The notes: generated from the sequence alone by a model not told the origin. 64,000 nucleotides of DNA from Rhyacichthys aspro (GCA_036850595.1 CM072160.1:14921906-14985905), one strand, 5' to 3'; positions 11,901 to 23,649 are shown, numbered from the stretch's first letter. Made by a program: numbers and translations.

Positions 11901-14900
11901 CCTCTGTGTTCTTTCAGCCATCATTTCCACCTCTCGCCCCTCAAGTGTTTGTCACTGCTCTCCCCTTCCCCCACTTTGCTTCGCTTCCTGTTGCCTATGG
12001 AAGGAGCAACCTGACTCTGTGGGTTTAGATCATCTCAGTAAACATTTGAATAAGTTTAACCAGGCTTTGAATTATTTTTGTTACTCTCAACCTCAAACCT
12101 GTTGTACTTTTATCTTTTTGTGGCTCCTTCTTCCTCTTTACCTCACCTCATCCTGCTCTGTGCAGAGATGCAGGCAGAAGGACAGAAGAGTGCTGAGTTA
12201 AACAGAGACACACAAGTAGGCCAAGGCAGTCGCCTCCAGGGATGTGTGTCTTTGTGTCCATTTATACATTTGTATGTCACTGTGTGTCCACTGTGTATGT
12301 GTGTATGAGACACAAGGTTAGAAAATAGCAAGAGAAAGTTTATTCTTAGTGTACTCATGGTATTATAAAACATAAGGTGAAGGAAAAGTGATGTTGCATA
12401 ACAATTAACAGCAGTAAATTAATTTCAACTTAATTAATCCCCATTGGGAAATTCAATTGTTAGGCCTCTTCAAATAAAGTAAAAAGCAAAATTCATTGAT
12501 TTAGAACTTCATCTGCCACAGACTGATTGATTGTATAGTCTTACAGCAGTCGGAAAACTCTTGTGGCGTTCAGTCCTGCAGCTCACTAATTTCAGATGTC
12601 TGCTGGCTGCTCTCTGTTCTTCAAAAGCCAATTGCAGAAGTTGGTCCATGTTGTTTAGTATAGCATCCATCCTGTTGTGTCTCCGCTACTTCAACCTGAG
12701 TCTCCAAACTAATACTTGTAGTTAAACCAGCCCTTGCTATTAGTTTTGTAAAGCACCTTGTGTTTGTGACCTTAATTTATTATAATATTTGCCAGGATTT
12801 ATTATGATATTTAGTCATGTTATTTGATATAGGTAATTTGTAGTGTTTAAAGTCATTTATGGTCATATTTAATGTTTACCATTTGCAAAGAAGAGAATTT
12901 GTTTGTTTGTTGTTGTTGTACAATTTACTTTAAAACTAAACAATATATGAAACTATACACAAACAAAGATCTATACATATCTATAAATACAGATTTTATG
13001 TTCAGGTAAGTTACCTTTACCTAACTTAATATATTCAACTGGTTGCATACTTGGTTTATATTTAAGAGAAATCTCCATTTGCTTTTAAAATGAATCATAA
13101 TGTATGCCAATACACGTACTATACATATAGTGTAACTATATAAACATATTATTGTCTCCAGTTTCCTTCACCTAAATTCATAAATTCAGCCTGTTGCACA
13201 CTCCTGCTTTTACTACACCCTGCACACTCTGGGCCTGACAGCGACATTTGTACAAGCAGAATTAGAGTATGTGTTGAACTTTGTCTGTGGCTTTCCTGAT
13301 TTTGCAGTCTCCATGGAGACAGGTGTTAGTATGGCAGGCAGGCAGGTAGGACCTCCCACTCAGCCAGACACAACCTCAGCAAATAGCAGCTCATGTTCTC
13401 TGACTGACATCGGTACATAAATGTGTTTATGTGTGTCGGATAAGACAGGCATGTTTCCAGGTTGTACTATAATTAAGTTTTCATCAACTTTCATGCACTA
13501 TTATGATTACAGCACATGCAAATTTAAGGCATGCCCAAGGGAATTTGGACTCAGTATTAATGCCGGCTAAATGGCCGCATACATTTAACGTTCATTTACA
13601 TAGTTCTGTCAATCAGCTATACTAATTATGTCAGAGTAAGTCGTGTTCGAGAGGATTGGAGTGTTCTCAGCTTGGACCCTTTGGCTGCATATGTGCATAG
13701 TGAATTGTATATGTTTATCATATGTTAGCATTTAGAGACTGACAGGCAATATCTGTGTGTGCCCTTTGAGATGTATTGGGTGTGTGAGAGCAAAGATGAA
13801 TAGTGTGTGTCTGCTTGTGTAGATGTAGACTATGTATTATGCAGACCTAGGAGAGCCTTGTGCTATAAATAAAACAGCGCTGCAGTGTGCTCACTAGCGG
13901 AATAATCTATCTGACACTATGGAGGAAGAGAGAGAGGGAATGAAAGACAGAGGAACGAAGAAGAGCACAGAGGTGGGGGGTAAAGAGGAAAGGTATTTAA
14001 AGAAGATGAGTGATAGAAATGTGTAAATATGGAACAGGAGAAATTTTGTGCAAAATGTAAAGCATAAAGCCAATGTTGCACGACGTATCAGTCAAATTCA
14101 CTGCAATTGAGTAGTAAAATTGGCCTCCACTCTTTTATTATAATTTTATTTCCATATTATAGACAATAAAACATTGTATTTCATTGAACTGCAGTTGTAT
14201 TAGTCAAATACATCATTATCATGCACTGGAGTGGGCATATCTAAGATACAATAGTAGTCGTGTACCCTCTGGGGATTTAACCAGTGACATTACTGTGATG
14301 ATAGGATTGTCTCTTATTAATAACTAGGCCATCAGTTTATCCAGTTTTCACAAGCTTTTCCGATACAAGTCTACATGATGAATAATATATATTAAGCCTG
14401 ACCCCACTAGACCAAACTATCAACTAGATTACACTAACTCACCATTAACATACCAACTACCAACTGACCTATTTCTGCTGTGATATAACCTGATGCCACA
14501 TTGTGTGATCTGCAAATATGCACGAAATATGTACACAGCTTTTTGGAATTAATGTTTTGGGGTTTTTTTTGTCGACAGGTCATGGAATTGAAAGGTCAGA
14601 TGATCCATGTTCCAGAGTCCTGCTCCCTGATGTTTTTAGGCTCACCTCGTGTCGATAAGCTGGAGGAGCTTATGGGCAGGGGTCTCCATCTGTCAGATAT
14701 CCCCATTCATGACGCCACGAGGGACGTTATCTTGGTGGGAGAACAGGCAAAAGCTCAGGATGGGCTGAAGAAGAGGATGGATAAATTGAAGGTGCGGGAG
14801 AATATTTTAACAAGTGAAAATTATGCTCATTATAAAAAGTACTTTAGCGTATTAGCAGTGTTACCTTAGGCTTCTTTTATAAATAGCAATATTTTAATCA

Positions 14901-17900
14901 ACAGTGGCACAATTTCACATCAAACAGACTTGGCCAAGACAATCACGCCTACAGGCACAAATAAGTAAATGCAGATGAAATCCAAAATAAATCAAATTAA
15001 TGCACAAACACATTTGCATGCACCAGCAATTTTAATTTGCTGCAGTACTCCCACGTGTAGCATCGCTGTCAACGGTGCGTCAAAGAAAGACATGCAGAAC
15101 AGAATTGATAATCTGCTTCTCTTGTTTCTCTTGTATCTGTGCTGACAGGCCACACTGGAGCGGACACACCAAGCTCTGGAAGAAGAAAAGAGGAGGACCG
15201 TGGATCTTCTTTATTCCATATTTCCAGGTGACGTGGCTCAGAAACTGTGGCAGGGCCAGTCAGTGCCTGCTCGCAAGTTTGATGACGTGACCATGCTCTT
15301 CTCGGACATTGTGGGCTTCACTGCTGTGTGTGCCCAGTGTACGCCTATGCAGGTCATCTCCATGCTGAACGAGCTGTACACACGCTTCGACTACCAGTGT
15401 GGCATCTTGGATGTTTATAAGGTCAGTAAAGAGCAATGTGTGTATCCCCCTTGTTCATAAAATACAGAGTAGAGAAAAACAATGTAGGAATGCCCTAGTT
15501 TTAATGCAGGCAGAAAGGGTCATACCACAGCAACAAGTGAATGTACACCATACAGTCATAAAAACCTAGAAATATCATGGAAATTTGAATAACTTTGTGT
15601 CAAACATGAAACCACAAACAATTATTCCCCAAAATATTCACATTACTATCAGGTGTGATGTGAAGTACTCATTAATTTATTTATTTCTAGCATAAGGTGT
15701 TTCTCATAAATAAAATATTAGCAGGAAAGCAATAATATGAGGTATTTGGTTGAATAAGTCGAGCAGGTTTTATTGTCCCATACACTAGTATATCATACCA
15801 TACACATCAGTTTAACAACCAATCAACCATCTGTTCTCAAATTTTGTCATTCCACTTGCTCACAACCAGTAATAATGCTAAAAGAAAAAACTCTGAAAAC
15901 TGCTGCTTTATTTACCCTTCAAGGCATTCTCAAAGCACATTTCTAGTGAGGATGTATTCCTCTGGTTCTCTGTGTCAGTGTGCGCTCGAGTTGTGGAATA
16001 CTCTGTGATTTATGGCCAGTCTGTAGGAGCTTAACAACCATGTGTGATTATTGCCCATCTGACACAGTGGCAGAGCAACAGGGTTTCTGCATCTTTTTGC
16101 TTCTGTCTTTCTCATATTTGATCATTACATGTTTTCATCTCTCTGTTATCAGCTCGGCCTACTTATACTTACCACTTCCCAGTAAATTGTACGTATCTGC
16201 TACATTATCTGTCAGAAATGTCATGGAGAAAGGGAAGAGATAGAGAAATGTGGGCACGGACACTGAGTGTAAGGAAGAGGGTTTATGTGAATAGACAGAG
16301 CGAGTGTGTAAAGGAGACAACGACAGAGAAGGAGGAGAGACCATATGTTGCGATTGTCATGGTTACTGTCTGAATGACTTTGCTGCTAAAAAGTCTAAAA
16401 GGGAGCTGCTTGTCTCCCTGTTTTCACTTTTCACACAGCACTTTTTTCTCTGGTGCATTATCTCTCTCCCAATGAAATCACCATCATGAATGACATTTAT
16501 CAAATAACATCTGTGCACTTAAAATGTGCTCTGTTTTAGTTAGGATTTCAGGGTTCATCCAAGGCATCCAAAAGTTTTAAAATAAAACCATATTTATAAA
16601 ACACTGAATGACCCTGTTGCATATATATATCATCTGTGTTCTCTTCTGATTCTTTTTATTTTCTAATCCAGATTGAGACAATAGGAGATGCCTACTGTGT
16701 AGCAGGAGGACTTCATAAGAAGGTGGACAGTCACGCGAAGCCTATTGCTCAAATGGCTCTGAAGATGATGGAGCTTTCAGAAGAAGTGCTGACACCTGAT
16801 GGAAAACCTATCAAGGTATGTGTGTGGTTTATGAGTGTGTCAAGTGTGTCGCTCAATAACCTCTAAATACACAATAATGATCAAGGTTGGTCAAAAACGT
16901 AATGTAATGTTGCCATGGAGGACATTTAAAAGATAAAAGATAGATAGATTTTGAATGTAATTAAAATGAGATGATGAGGCTCAGGGCCAGGGTTGTTTAC
17001 AAACATTTGCCTGGAACTCCAGTATAGAGTGCCTTTAAACAAACGATTATTGTGATTATTTTAAAAAGCCAGGACATATATTTTATTTGTGAAACCTTGG
17101 TATTTATGCATTGCATTTCTTCTTTGAAACCGCTGAAACAAACATTTTGTAGCAATTTTAATATCCTAGGTTGTTATAGGAAGATAAGACTTGGTAGTTT
17201 AAAGGCGTGATGAGACTTTACTGTCACAGATTGTTGTACAGAGTGATATTAAAAGGCAATGATTAAATGTTACATGAAAAACGTTTACATGAGTGATTGC
17301 CTTCACTAAGTGAATGTGTGACAGAAATGAAATAGCCGCAGGATAACAGACTGGACACTGTTCTGTGCACTGCTGCTCCCAACATTTGTCTCAAAATAGA
17401 AAGGCCTTGCCAAGCATTTTTGGCATGATCCCCCGCTCCTCCATTTTCCCTCTGTCTCTCGCTGCTCACTGTTCTGTTTAAACTCCTCACTTTCCAACTT
17501 TATGCTCTTTTTTTCATCATGTTGCACTCATCTCTCCTCCCCTTATTTTAGAATTAAGGAGTGTTACAGAGCTACTCAACACTTGAGCATGATAAACGCT
17601 TTTCACCAAGTGCACTCATCTCCAGCCAGTTGCACTGTTATGCAAACGAGCTTGAGAGCTCTGCAGCGCTATGAGAGAGAAGTGAGCGAAAAAGGGTTTG
17701 TGTAAGAGGCAAACCAAAAGAGCAACATGAGGACAGAGAGAAAGAAGTATATGGAAAAGTAGTTCAATGTCGAGGCATGTAGTCAATAAGAAACAACTAC
17801 AGTATGATATTGTACATTTAAATATTACAGCGAATGTTTTGTAGAGCAGTGACTTTAGAAAGCCTCCTTGGTCTTGATCTTTTATTTTTGCACCTTCTGT

Positions 17901-19316
17901 CTGCTTGGCCTGTGAATGTGATTGGTTTTCCGAGATGCTGTGCTGTTTCTGATTGGTCCGCTGAGGGCCATGTGCTGTGGATGCTGACTCACATGGAAAG
18001 GAGGGGAAGACCGTGTGCACGTTTGAGCGTCTGTGTTTTAAGAAATAAAGAGGCGAGTGGGCACTGGATTTGTTTATATGTCTGTGAGTGCTATGTGCTG
18101 AGGAGACAGACACACAAGTGTACAGCCATCTGTGAGCAGCACAGCTTAAAAATAGGTCACGCCGGTGCACCCATAAGCCCTTTCTCTCCTGCGTTCTGTC
18201 TCTTTTTCTTATCTGCACTCAGGACTGTCAAGGTTCCTGCGCCTAATTATGGGTTTATTTTTGCCTCGCTCTTTCTATTGTCCTTCCTTCTGTCTTTCTG
18301 TCTGTGTTCGTTCTACATCACTACCCCATTGCCTGTTGTTGCCATGACTACCTTGCAGTGTGCTGGCATGCTCACAGTGGCGTTGGTTGCCAAGGTAACG
18401 AGATGCTCCAACAGGCCATTAGAAATCTGCTAGCTTCCACTGGTTTTGTGTCCTGTATGTGGAAGTGTGAGATCAATAGTTGGCTGCTTAAAACAATCAT
18501 CATGTGTCTCTGGGGAACAAAGTGGTTCTGTTTTTTGTAGATATTATTTAATCTTAAATATTGGAACAGTAAAGTAGTACAAAACAAAACTTTTTCTTTT
18601 AATATTGTGCTGCTCTAATATACATGAAATCAGTGTGCATTAATCTATTGGGAGGGATGTGAATATCTGTGGAGAGAGCTTTCCTACAAACTGTAACAAT
18701 ATCTGTGGAAATCTATGTAAATTAATAGAGATCTATAAAGTATAAAATAAAGAAAGAATGTATGGACAGTGTTGCAGCTGTGACTAACGAGGTGCCTGTT
18801 ACAAAAATATAACAATATTAAATGACTGTTTTCTCCCATTTGCCTGTTCTTTCAGCTCAGGATAGGTATCCACACAGGGTCGGTGCTGGCAGGTGTGGTG
18901 GGAGTTAAAATGCCACGTTATTGCCTGTTTGGAAACAATGTGACTCTGGCCAGCAAGTTTGAATCTGGGAGCCAACCGAGGTGTATCAATGTTAGTCCCA
19001 CCACATACCAGTAAGTAACCAAAACACAAACTTTATTGTACGTTCTTAGTTCATTTGTCCCCTGTATATTAAGTTGTGTTTTGTTTTCCTTTGTAGATTG
19101 CTGAAAGATGACCGATCTTTTTCTTTTATCCCTCGATCACGACTTGAGCTCCCAGATAATTTTCCCAAAGAGATCCCAGGGACGTGTTATTTTCTGGAGG
19201 CGGGGACATCTCACAGTCATGCTTCATTAACCAGCTCACGTTCCGCCCCCCCAGCGTCTATGAGGAAAGTCTCATATAGCATTGGGACCATGTTTCTAAG
19301 AGAAACAAGTTTGTAA
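2657..19316 (+). CDS. gucy1a2: Soluble guanylate cyclase subunit alpha-2 (nine exons)
   Basis: Alpha-2 subunit of the nitric-oxide-responsive soluble guanylate cyclase. It pairs with beta-1 to turn GTP into cGMP in the cytosol and, for alpha-2, at synaptic membranes. Coding exons: 2657-2980, 7309-7370, 7843-7961, 9117-10024, 14579-14791, 15149-15421, 16672-16815, 18856-19010 and 19097-19316. They sum to 2418 bases in frame, giving 805 residues (human about 732). Order of parts: Ser-rich N-terminus; H-NOX-like region (about 109-290); PAS-like HNOBA region (about 384-520); signalling coiled coil (about 522-570); class III cyclase domain (about 585-765). The metal-binding aspartates expected of an alpha subunit are D595 (LFSDIVGFT) and D639 (ETIGDAYCVA). 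The start matches the family N-terminus (KISSESFSS) and has a good context (ATCACCATG). The C-terminus ends RETSL, a class I PDZ ligand known in alpha-2. Oddities are a charged insert at 234-260 and a Pro/Ser-rich stretch at 298-384. Confidence 0.97.
2981..7308 (+). other. gucy1a2: gucy1a2 intron 1
   Basis: AT-rich 4.3-kb intron with no coding match. Frames in it are short and unrelated to any family I recognise. No transposon with clear ends was seen. Confidence 0.7.
7309..7370 (+). CDS. gucy1a2: gucy1a2 coding exon 2
   Basis: Residues 109-129 (TQTVQEALQRTLHFYRQQEI), matching the human QTIQQTLKRTLQYYEHQ block that opens the H-NOX-like region. The acceptor is TTTTGCAG. A second AG six bases on is possible but would drop the conserved QT. 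The donor AG|GTGAGG splits an Arg codon. Confidence 0.88.
7371..7842 (+). other. gucy1a2: gucy1a2 intron 2
   Basis: 472-base intron, pyrimidine-rich in its first half (7380-7600). Nothing else supported. Confidence 0.7.
7843..7961 (+). CDS. gucy1a2: gucy1a2 coding exon 3
   Basis: Residues 129-169. It carries SEEDVLQILQYMATIMG, aligned to the human EEIEDVSGILQCTANILG. The preceding part is highly charged and poorly conserved (EEKRRDRKEEK). The acceptor is CTTTAAAAG and the donor ATGG|GTAAGT. The phases fit both neighbours. Confidence 0.88.
7962..9116 (+). other. gucy1a2: gucy1a2 intron 3
   Basis: 1.2-kb intron. It contains a retroelement fragment at 8761-8870 and otherwise nothing recognised. 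Confidence 0.7.
8761..8870 (-). repeat. Retroelement (LINE) fragment in intron 3
   Basis: The stretch containing 'TATTCCCTGGCCAGATGGG' and 'GTTCTGGGTCTGGCC' strongly resembles a very common teleost non-LTR element, usually seen in this orientation as its antisense strand. It is short, lacks an open frame, and has no visible target duplication. Family name not assigned. Confidence 0.5.
9117..10024 (+). CDS. gucy1a2: gucy1a2 coding exon 4 (large exon)
   Basis: Residues 169-471, covering most of the H-NOX-like region and the first part of the PAS-like region. Conserved landmarks are FGEEFFGLCFEENERVLRALGG, DFFNGFDAILEHIRTS, DLRIGLATFCRAFPFHL, LQLGEGLR and DCFEIVSPK (given in pieces). The acceptor is TCTTAG and the donor GAGAAG|GTAGGT. 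The frame stays open past the donor, but the added residues do not match the family. Confidence 0.95.
10025..14578 (+). other. gucy1a2: gucy1a2 intron 4
   Basis: 4.6-kb intron. It includes a LINE-like remnant at about 12425-12705, a GA-rich run near 11706-11730, and purine-rich DNA at 13920-14000. Open frames (for example 11719-12201) lack family features. Confidence 0.65.
12425..12705 (-). repeat. Degenerate LINE-derived fragment in intron 4
   Basis: 'TTAATCCCCATTGGGAAATT' followed by text resembling the antisense of a teleost LINE 3' coding end: 'ATCTGCCACAGACTG', 'CAGCAGTCGGAAA', 'GGTCCATGTTG' and 'CATCCATCCTGTTGTGTC'. The order of these pieces matches the usual element, but the sequence is heavily mutated and has no frame left. 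Confidence 0.45.
14579..14791 (+). CDS. gucy1a2: gucy1a2 coding exon 5
   Basis: Residues 472-542, the PAS-like C-terminal part. It is almost identical to human alpha-2 through GRGLHLSDIPIHDATRDV and LVGEQAKAQDGLKKRMDKLK. The latter starts the signalling helix that couples the sensor to the cyclase. The acceptor is TCGACAG and the donor AAG|GTGCGG. Confidence 0.95.
14792..15148 (+). other. gucy1a2: gucy1a2 intron 5
   Basis: 357-base AT-rich intron, nothing else seen. Confidence 0.75.
15149..15421 (+). CDS. gucy1a2: gucy1a2 coding exon 6
   Basis: Residues 543-633. It holds the rest of the coiled coil (ATLERTHQALEEEKRRTVDL), the SIFPGDVAQKLW linker, and the start of the cyclase domain with D595 in MLFSDIVGFT. 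Conserved MQVISMLNELYTRFD follows. The acceptor is GCTGACAG and the donor AAG|GTCAGT, phase 0 on both sides. Confidence 0.96.
15422..16671 (+). other. gucy1a2: gucy1a2 intron 6
   Basis: 1.25-kb AT-rich intron. No repeat with defined ends and no coding match seen. Confidence 0.7.
16672..16815 (+). CDS. gucy1a2: gucy1a2 coding exon 7
   Basis: Residues 634-681. It begins IETIGDAYCVAGGLH, which supplies the second metal-binding aspartate (D639), then KPIAQMALKMMELSEEVLTP. The acceptor is CTAATCCAG and the donor AAG|GTATGT. Confidence 0.95.
16816..18855 (+). other. gucy1a2: gucy1a2 intron 7
   Basis: 2-kb intron. It contains two opposing 200-codon open frames at 17616-18433 that I regard as chance. 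Two inverted CCAAT boxes occur near 17920 and 17952, with no other promoter signs. Confidence 0.65.
18856..19010 (+). CDS. gucy1a2: gucy1a2 coding exon 8
   Basis: Residues 682-733. It carries LRIGIHTGSVLAGVVGVKMP and YCLFGNNVTLASKFESGSQP, the late cyclase-domain core. The acceptor is TTCTTTCAG. The donor CA|GTAAGT splits a Gln codon. Confidence 0.95.
19097..19316 (+). CDS. gucy1a2: gucy1a2 coding exon 9 (terminal)
   Basis: Residues 733-805 and the stop TAA. It includes SFIPRSRLELPDNFPKEIPG and the family C-terminus IGTMFLRETSL. In alpha-2 this tail is known to bind PDZ proteins such as PSD-95. The acceptor is CCTTTGTAG after an 86-base intron. Confidence 0.95.
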
Positions 19317-22273
19317 GAGATACTGTGAGAGGCTGCATTTGAAATGGTGGTCTGTGATTATTCAAATACAAAATCTGGAGTTACACCTAAGGCTTGGCAT
19401 ACAAATGAAACTAGATATGTGCTTCTCATCACAGGCAAGACATGCAGTACTAAGCAACATAAATACGTTTCATGGTAAATGGACGAACATTCCAAGGGAA
19501 CATTATTATTGGAGAGAAACAATGAGGAACGTTGATAATGAAGTTTAACACTTTCTAATCTCCATCCTGAGACTGTACCTTCATCCTGGTCAATGGGAGG
19601 ACACAGGAAAGACATCACTCATACAGTGTGCACTCCTTAGCAAATGAACAGCGGAAATAGAATAAATTCACCTTCATTACAATTGATCGGAAACTGAACC
19701 ACTCAACGATGGCAACATTGCCACAAATGTTTGCTGTGCATCATGGCTAAATGTACAAGAAAGACCAATAGTAAAGAGCATTACGACTTCCCTTACAACT
19801 GTCCTGGATCATATGGTTCATTACCAAATACATTGTTGCTTATTACATCAGTCCTTCAAAGCTGCACTTGTTTGACACTAAACAAGGAGATGTATGTAAA
19901 AGTCATCAATGGACAAAAGCCAATTCGCTGGTACAGCTCATCTTAGAGCCTGTTGTGCTTTCAGTCCTCACCAAAATCAACAACCCAGCCATTTCATTGC
20001 AGGTAATACGTTTATGATGATAAGCTCAGTGCCTTGTACTGCTCAAATCAGGGCAAAATACAAGATGGGTATTTTCAAATATTTGACCAAGTTAATATGA
20101 TGAGCATTTCATTATTTATTATTATGTTTACACACATATGAATCTTAATCCATAGATTTGATGGTTGGCATCTTGTCCTAACACTGGTCCAAATGAGCCA
20201 CAACTAAGAGTTCAAATATTTGAAATGATATTCATCTAGCTTTGTCCAGATTTGCCAATAATAGACATGATTTTTGTCCATAGCAGAATTCATAGTCGCA
20301 GTGTCCACTTTCAGTTATACATGTTCACTTCAGCTGAATTGTTTCACCCCAAATACATCTAAAACCCACATGCAAGCAAAATATTTTACATGCAAATGTA
20401 ATGTTTTTAAAACAGTTTTAGTCGTTTGCTGGTTGAGGTATTGTAGTTGAAAGTGACAAGTCCAATTTTCAGGCGCTCCAAATATGTCAGTGTAGCTCAG
20501 TAAAATGGACAAGTTGTTTGGTGTTTTTCATGTCAGTAATATGTAGAAAGTAAAAAGGCAAAGTTGGCTAATATTTTAATATTTTACAACTTATTGACGA
20601 TCTTATCATTTTATTTATAGGCCTGCAGAGACATTTAATTTTTCTACATATTTAAAAGGTAATGACATGAATTGTTCTCTTTGCCTGGAAAATTAAATGA
20701 AATAGATTAAATATTTAATTCCTAATAACAGGACATATGGTTTAACACTAATCATATGACAGAAACTATTGTTCCTACTGTGACTTCATGACATAAATAT
20801 ATATAAAGTGTGCAAGTGGCCAAAGCATCCTCCATCTAACCACATGGGCATAAAGGATTTGACCCATCAGGTTAGTCAGTCTAACACCAGCATAAGATAG
20901 TCATGTGCCATATTAGCATAAAAGTGAGGCTAAAGAAGTGGTGAAGGTTACAGGGAGGAGACCTGACTGTGACATTTAAGGATGAAAAAACTGTAATTAT
21001 TAATTATTCTGTAATTAAGACAACGCTCCCAACAGAAAACCTAAAGCACTTGCTTCTTCTTAGCTCTGTACACAGCTACATTTAGTTGTAAAACAAGTTT
21101 TTCACCTGAATGATTCTATGCATACAGTTCACCTAACTTGAGAAAGGCAATGCTCAGTCCACAAAAGTTATACACTGACAAATAGTATCAGGGTTAGGGT
21201 TATCAAGACCATGGAAGGATTTGTAATGACATGTAGTGTCAGAAAAGTCACATTTCTCTTCAGTAATTACTTATGTACTTATTTATTATTTTCTTTAAAC
21301 GGTCTTGATGTTCTAACCTGGTGCAACTTGGTGAGACCAAAAACAGATCTTTTTTGCTGTGAATATACAGAGAACCAGAATCTGCAACACAACACTGCAT
21401 CTGCAATAGTATACTATTCTATATTCAATACAATATACTACTCAATAGTATTCTTCATAATTGTACTGTATGCATTTTCAGGAACCTGTTTATATTATGA
21501 TCATAGTTTTCCCTGCAAATAATATTGATGTCATAATAGTTCCAAAGACATAGCAAACACTATTCACACCAGATATTACATTTTATACTGTATTTTTCCA
21601 TTTTACCATATCATGGTATTAACATAGCTATGCAGTTTTGAGCCAAAACAGTTTTAACTATATTTTCAGGAACATAAATACTTTTGGTCAAATTTAATTT
21701 TGCCACCTGAAACAATAGCAATGCAACATTTATTAAAATATGAGTTTACTATTGTACTGTATACAGCAGTGAAACAGCTCATACACATTGCATCAGTTTA
21801 CCAGTGGCTCTACACATAAAATATGAGATCATTTTCAAATGCACTGTTGTACATAAACATGTAGCGAAAAAGTTTAGCTTGTGTTACCTTCAGTGGTGCC
21901 TGAATCTTGGCTAAAAAAAGACGTTACACCAGCATTACACCCACGCAGCATGTGCTTAAATCTATCAATTCTTGGCAAACTGGAATGGTTGAAATGGAGG
22001 TATTGCAGGTACTGGTTCTCTACTAAAGTGTTGTCAGTGAAGGACTCTGTACTGCAGTGCGTAACATAGTCAAATGACAAATGTAGTGGCAATACAACTG
22101 AGCTGTTTAAGCTCTGTCTAACAATGAACAAATGTTGTCTTGAGATTACAGTAAGTCTGGAAATCTCCAGTGTCCAGTTGGACTAAGCCAAATACATCCA
22201 TGTGAGTCCATGTGTGCCCATGTGAGCACACTGAGTTGGCCAGTGTACAAGTACATGATTTATTATATTAAAT

Positions 22274-22347
22274 AAAAAGTGGAAAATGTAAGAACAAATG
22301 TTTAGAGGCTTTTAAATGCATTTTCTTTTTCACATTTTCCACTTTTT
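22274..22347 (+). repeat. 16-bp perfect inverted repeat (hairpin)
   Basis: AAAAAGTGGAAAATGT at 22274-22289 is exactly complementary to 22332-22347, with a 42-base loop. It lies just after an AATAAA, in the probable gucy1a2 3' UTR. No element ends or target duplication are evident around it. Confidence 0.55.
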
Positions 22348-22989
22348 TCCTTTTCTACTCCAGTCTAATGTGCCATCAAAGAAAACTGCACACACTCCCA
22401 AGCAATTACATTTTTAAAAATGAACTGTACTTTTTCATGTCACATTACATTCAAAGTGTTTTTTTGTTCATCATTAATAAAGACTACATTATTTGCAGGG
22501 CATTGTTATCAACTGTCATGTTGCCAAAACCTATTTAGATTCAGTTGACTAAAATAGAAAACAATGGCTCTAAGATGATAAGAATCTAGTCTATTTGTGG
22601 GGCTTGTTTATGCTGATTCTAACAACAGAGGCAAATATGGCGGATGCATGTCCCGGCTCACCAAAAGATATGCAGTCTTAAATATGAACATTTAATCCAT
22701 ATAATACAGTAGCTTCCATGATGCTTGTCCACCAGCTTTGCTTTAAAACTATTTTTTAATTTAACTATTCACCCCTCTGAGACTTTCTGTTTGAAGGAGC
22801 TCGCTGTCAGCAGAACAGTGGTCCTGTAGCATCAGTGGAACATTGTAAACATACTGTCCAAAGCTGATCCGGGACATTCTAAACTGTTTTGTTTCCTGTT
22901 GATGGAATCCCTCCTGCGTTCGGAGACTTGATGACTGCTGTTGGTTTCTGACGGACAATAATGGCACATCTTCTGTCATATATGATGTA

Positions 22990-22995
22990 AATAAA
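22990..22995 (+). terminator. gucy1a2: Candidate polyadenylation signal for gucy1a2
   Basis: AATAAA followed about 30 bases later by a GT-rich stretch (CCCGTGTCTTGTGTTCC), the usual signal layout. It is the last AATAAA before base composition changes to the enhancer-like block at 23255. Confidence 0.35.
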
Positions 22996-23254
22996 ACACC
23001 AAGTATCTTTAATAACGGCCCGTGTCTTGTGTTCCAATCTTCAGGTGTAAAGACGCTCTACTAAGATGCACTTTTATCCTTTGGGACTATGGAGACCTTT
23101 TAAAAAAGATGTAACTCACCAAAGCAAAAGGGGAAAAAAGCACAAGAGGTGACCTTTAAATAATTTTGTCATTTTCCCCACATTGTAATGGTAGCTCGTT
23201 CCTCTTCCCAGCTCTTTGTGCGTCCTTCCTCCCTTTTATCTGGTAACCACTCAC

Positions 23255-23500
23255 ACACTATATATGCAAATACGCCCCCATTACACTAATTGGCTCTGGA
23301 AGGGTTGAATATTTCACACGGACCGTCCTCGCCGCGCACAGAGCCGGATTATGAGCCTTGGCATAACATCGCAGTGGCGAACATGCGAGAGCTATGAATG
23401 AGTGAGTAAAGGTCATGTAATTTACACACTGTGCCTGTCATATTAGCCAAATGAAGCGGGCCTGAATTACGGCCGAGCTGACAGTACCAACAGTCGGAGC
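23255..23500. promoter_or_regulatory. Enhancer-like block with POU octamer
   Basis: Contains a perfect octamer ATGCAAAT (23264-23271), homeodomain-type TAATTGG, and balanced CpG-containing sequence (CGCCGCGCACAGAGCCGG, GGGCCTGAATTACGGCC). This differs from the AT-rich, repetitive flanks, and such texture is typical of conserved non-coding elements. Conservation itself cannot be seen here. Confidence 0.35.
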
Positions 23501-23649
23501 GGGAGTTATGAGGCTAGTGTGTATCAAGATGAATCATGCGGTCATTATTCACGGATGCCCCTTCATCTCAATGTGGTGTGTGTTATAAAGAACACACTAA
23601 GGAGGGGATTGTTTTTCTTGGATTTTGACCTCTTTCTGGGACAGTCAAG

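Larger units (their letters stand above)
19317..22995 (+). other. gucy1a2: Probable long 3' UTR of gucy1a2
   Basis: AT-rich, gene-free DNA after the stop. Possible polyadenylation signals AATAAA lie at 19661, 22271 and 22990. The extent of the UTR is an inference. A perfect 16-base inverted repeat lies at 22274-22347. Confidence 0.35.

Noticed and set aside
11719..12201. 160-codon + frame in gucy1a2 intron 4
   Set aside because: No motif, inside an intron, pyrimidine-rich composition.
17616..18433. Two opposing frames of about 200 codons in gucy1a2 intron 7, and two inverted CCAAT boxes
   Set aside because: Both products are low-complexity and Cys/Leu/Ser-rich without recognisable domains. 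The CCAAT boxes alone do not make an internal promoter.
21190..21200. GGGTTAGGGTTA, telomere-like
   Set aside because: Fewer than two full units, with no array.
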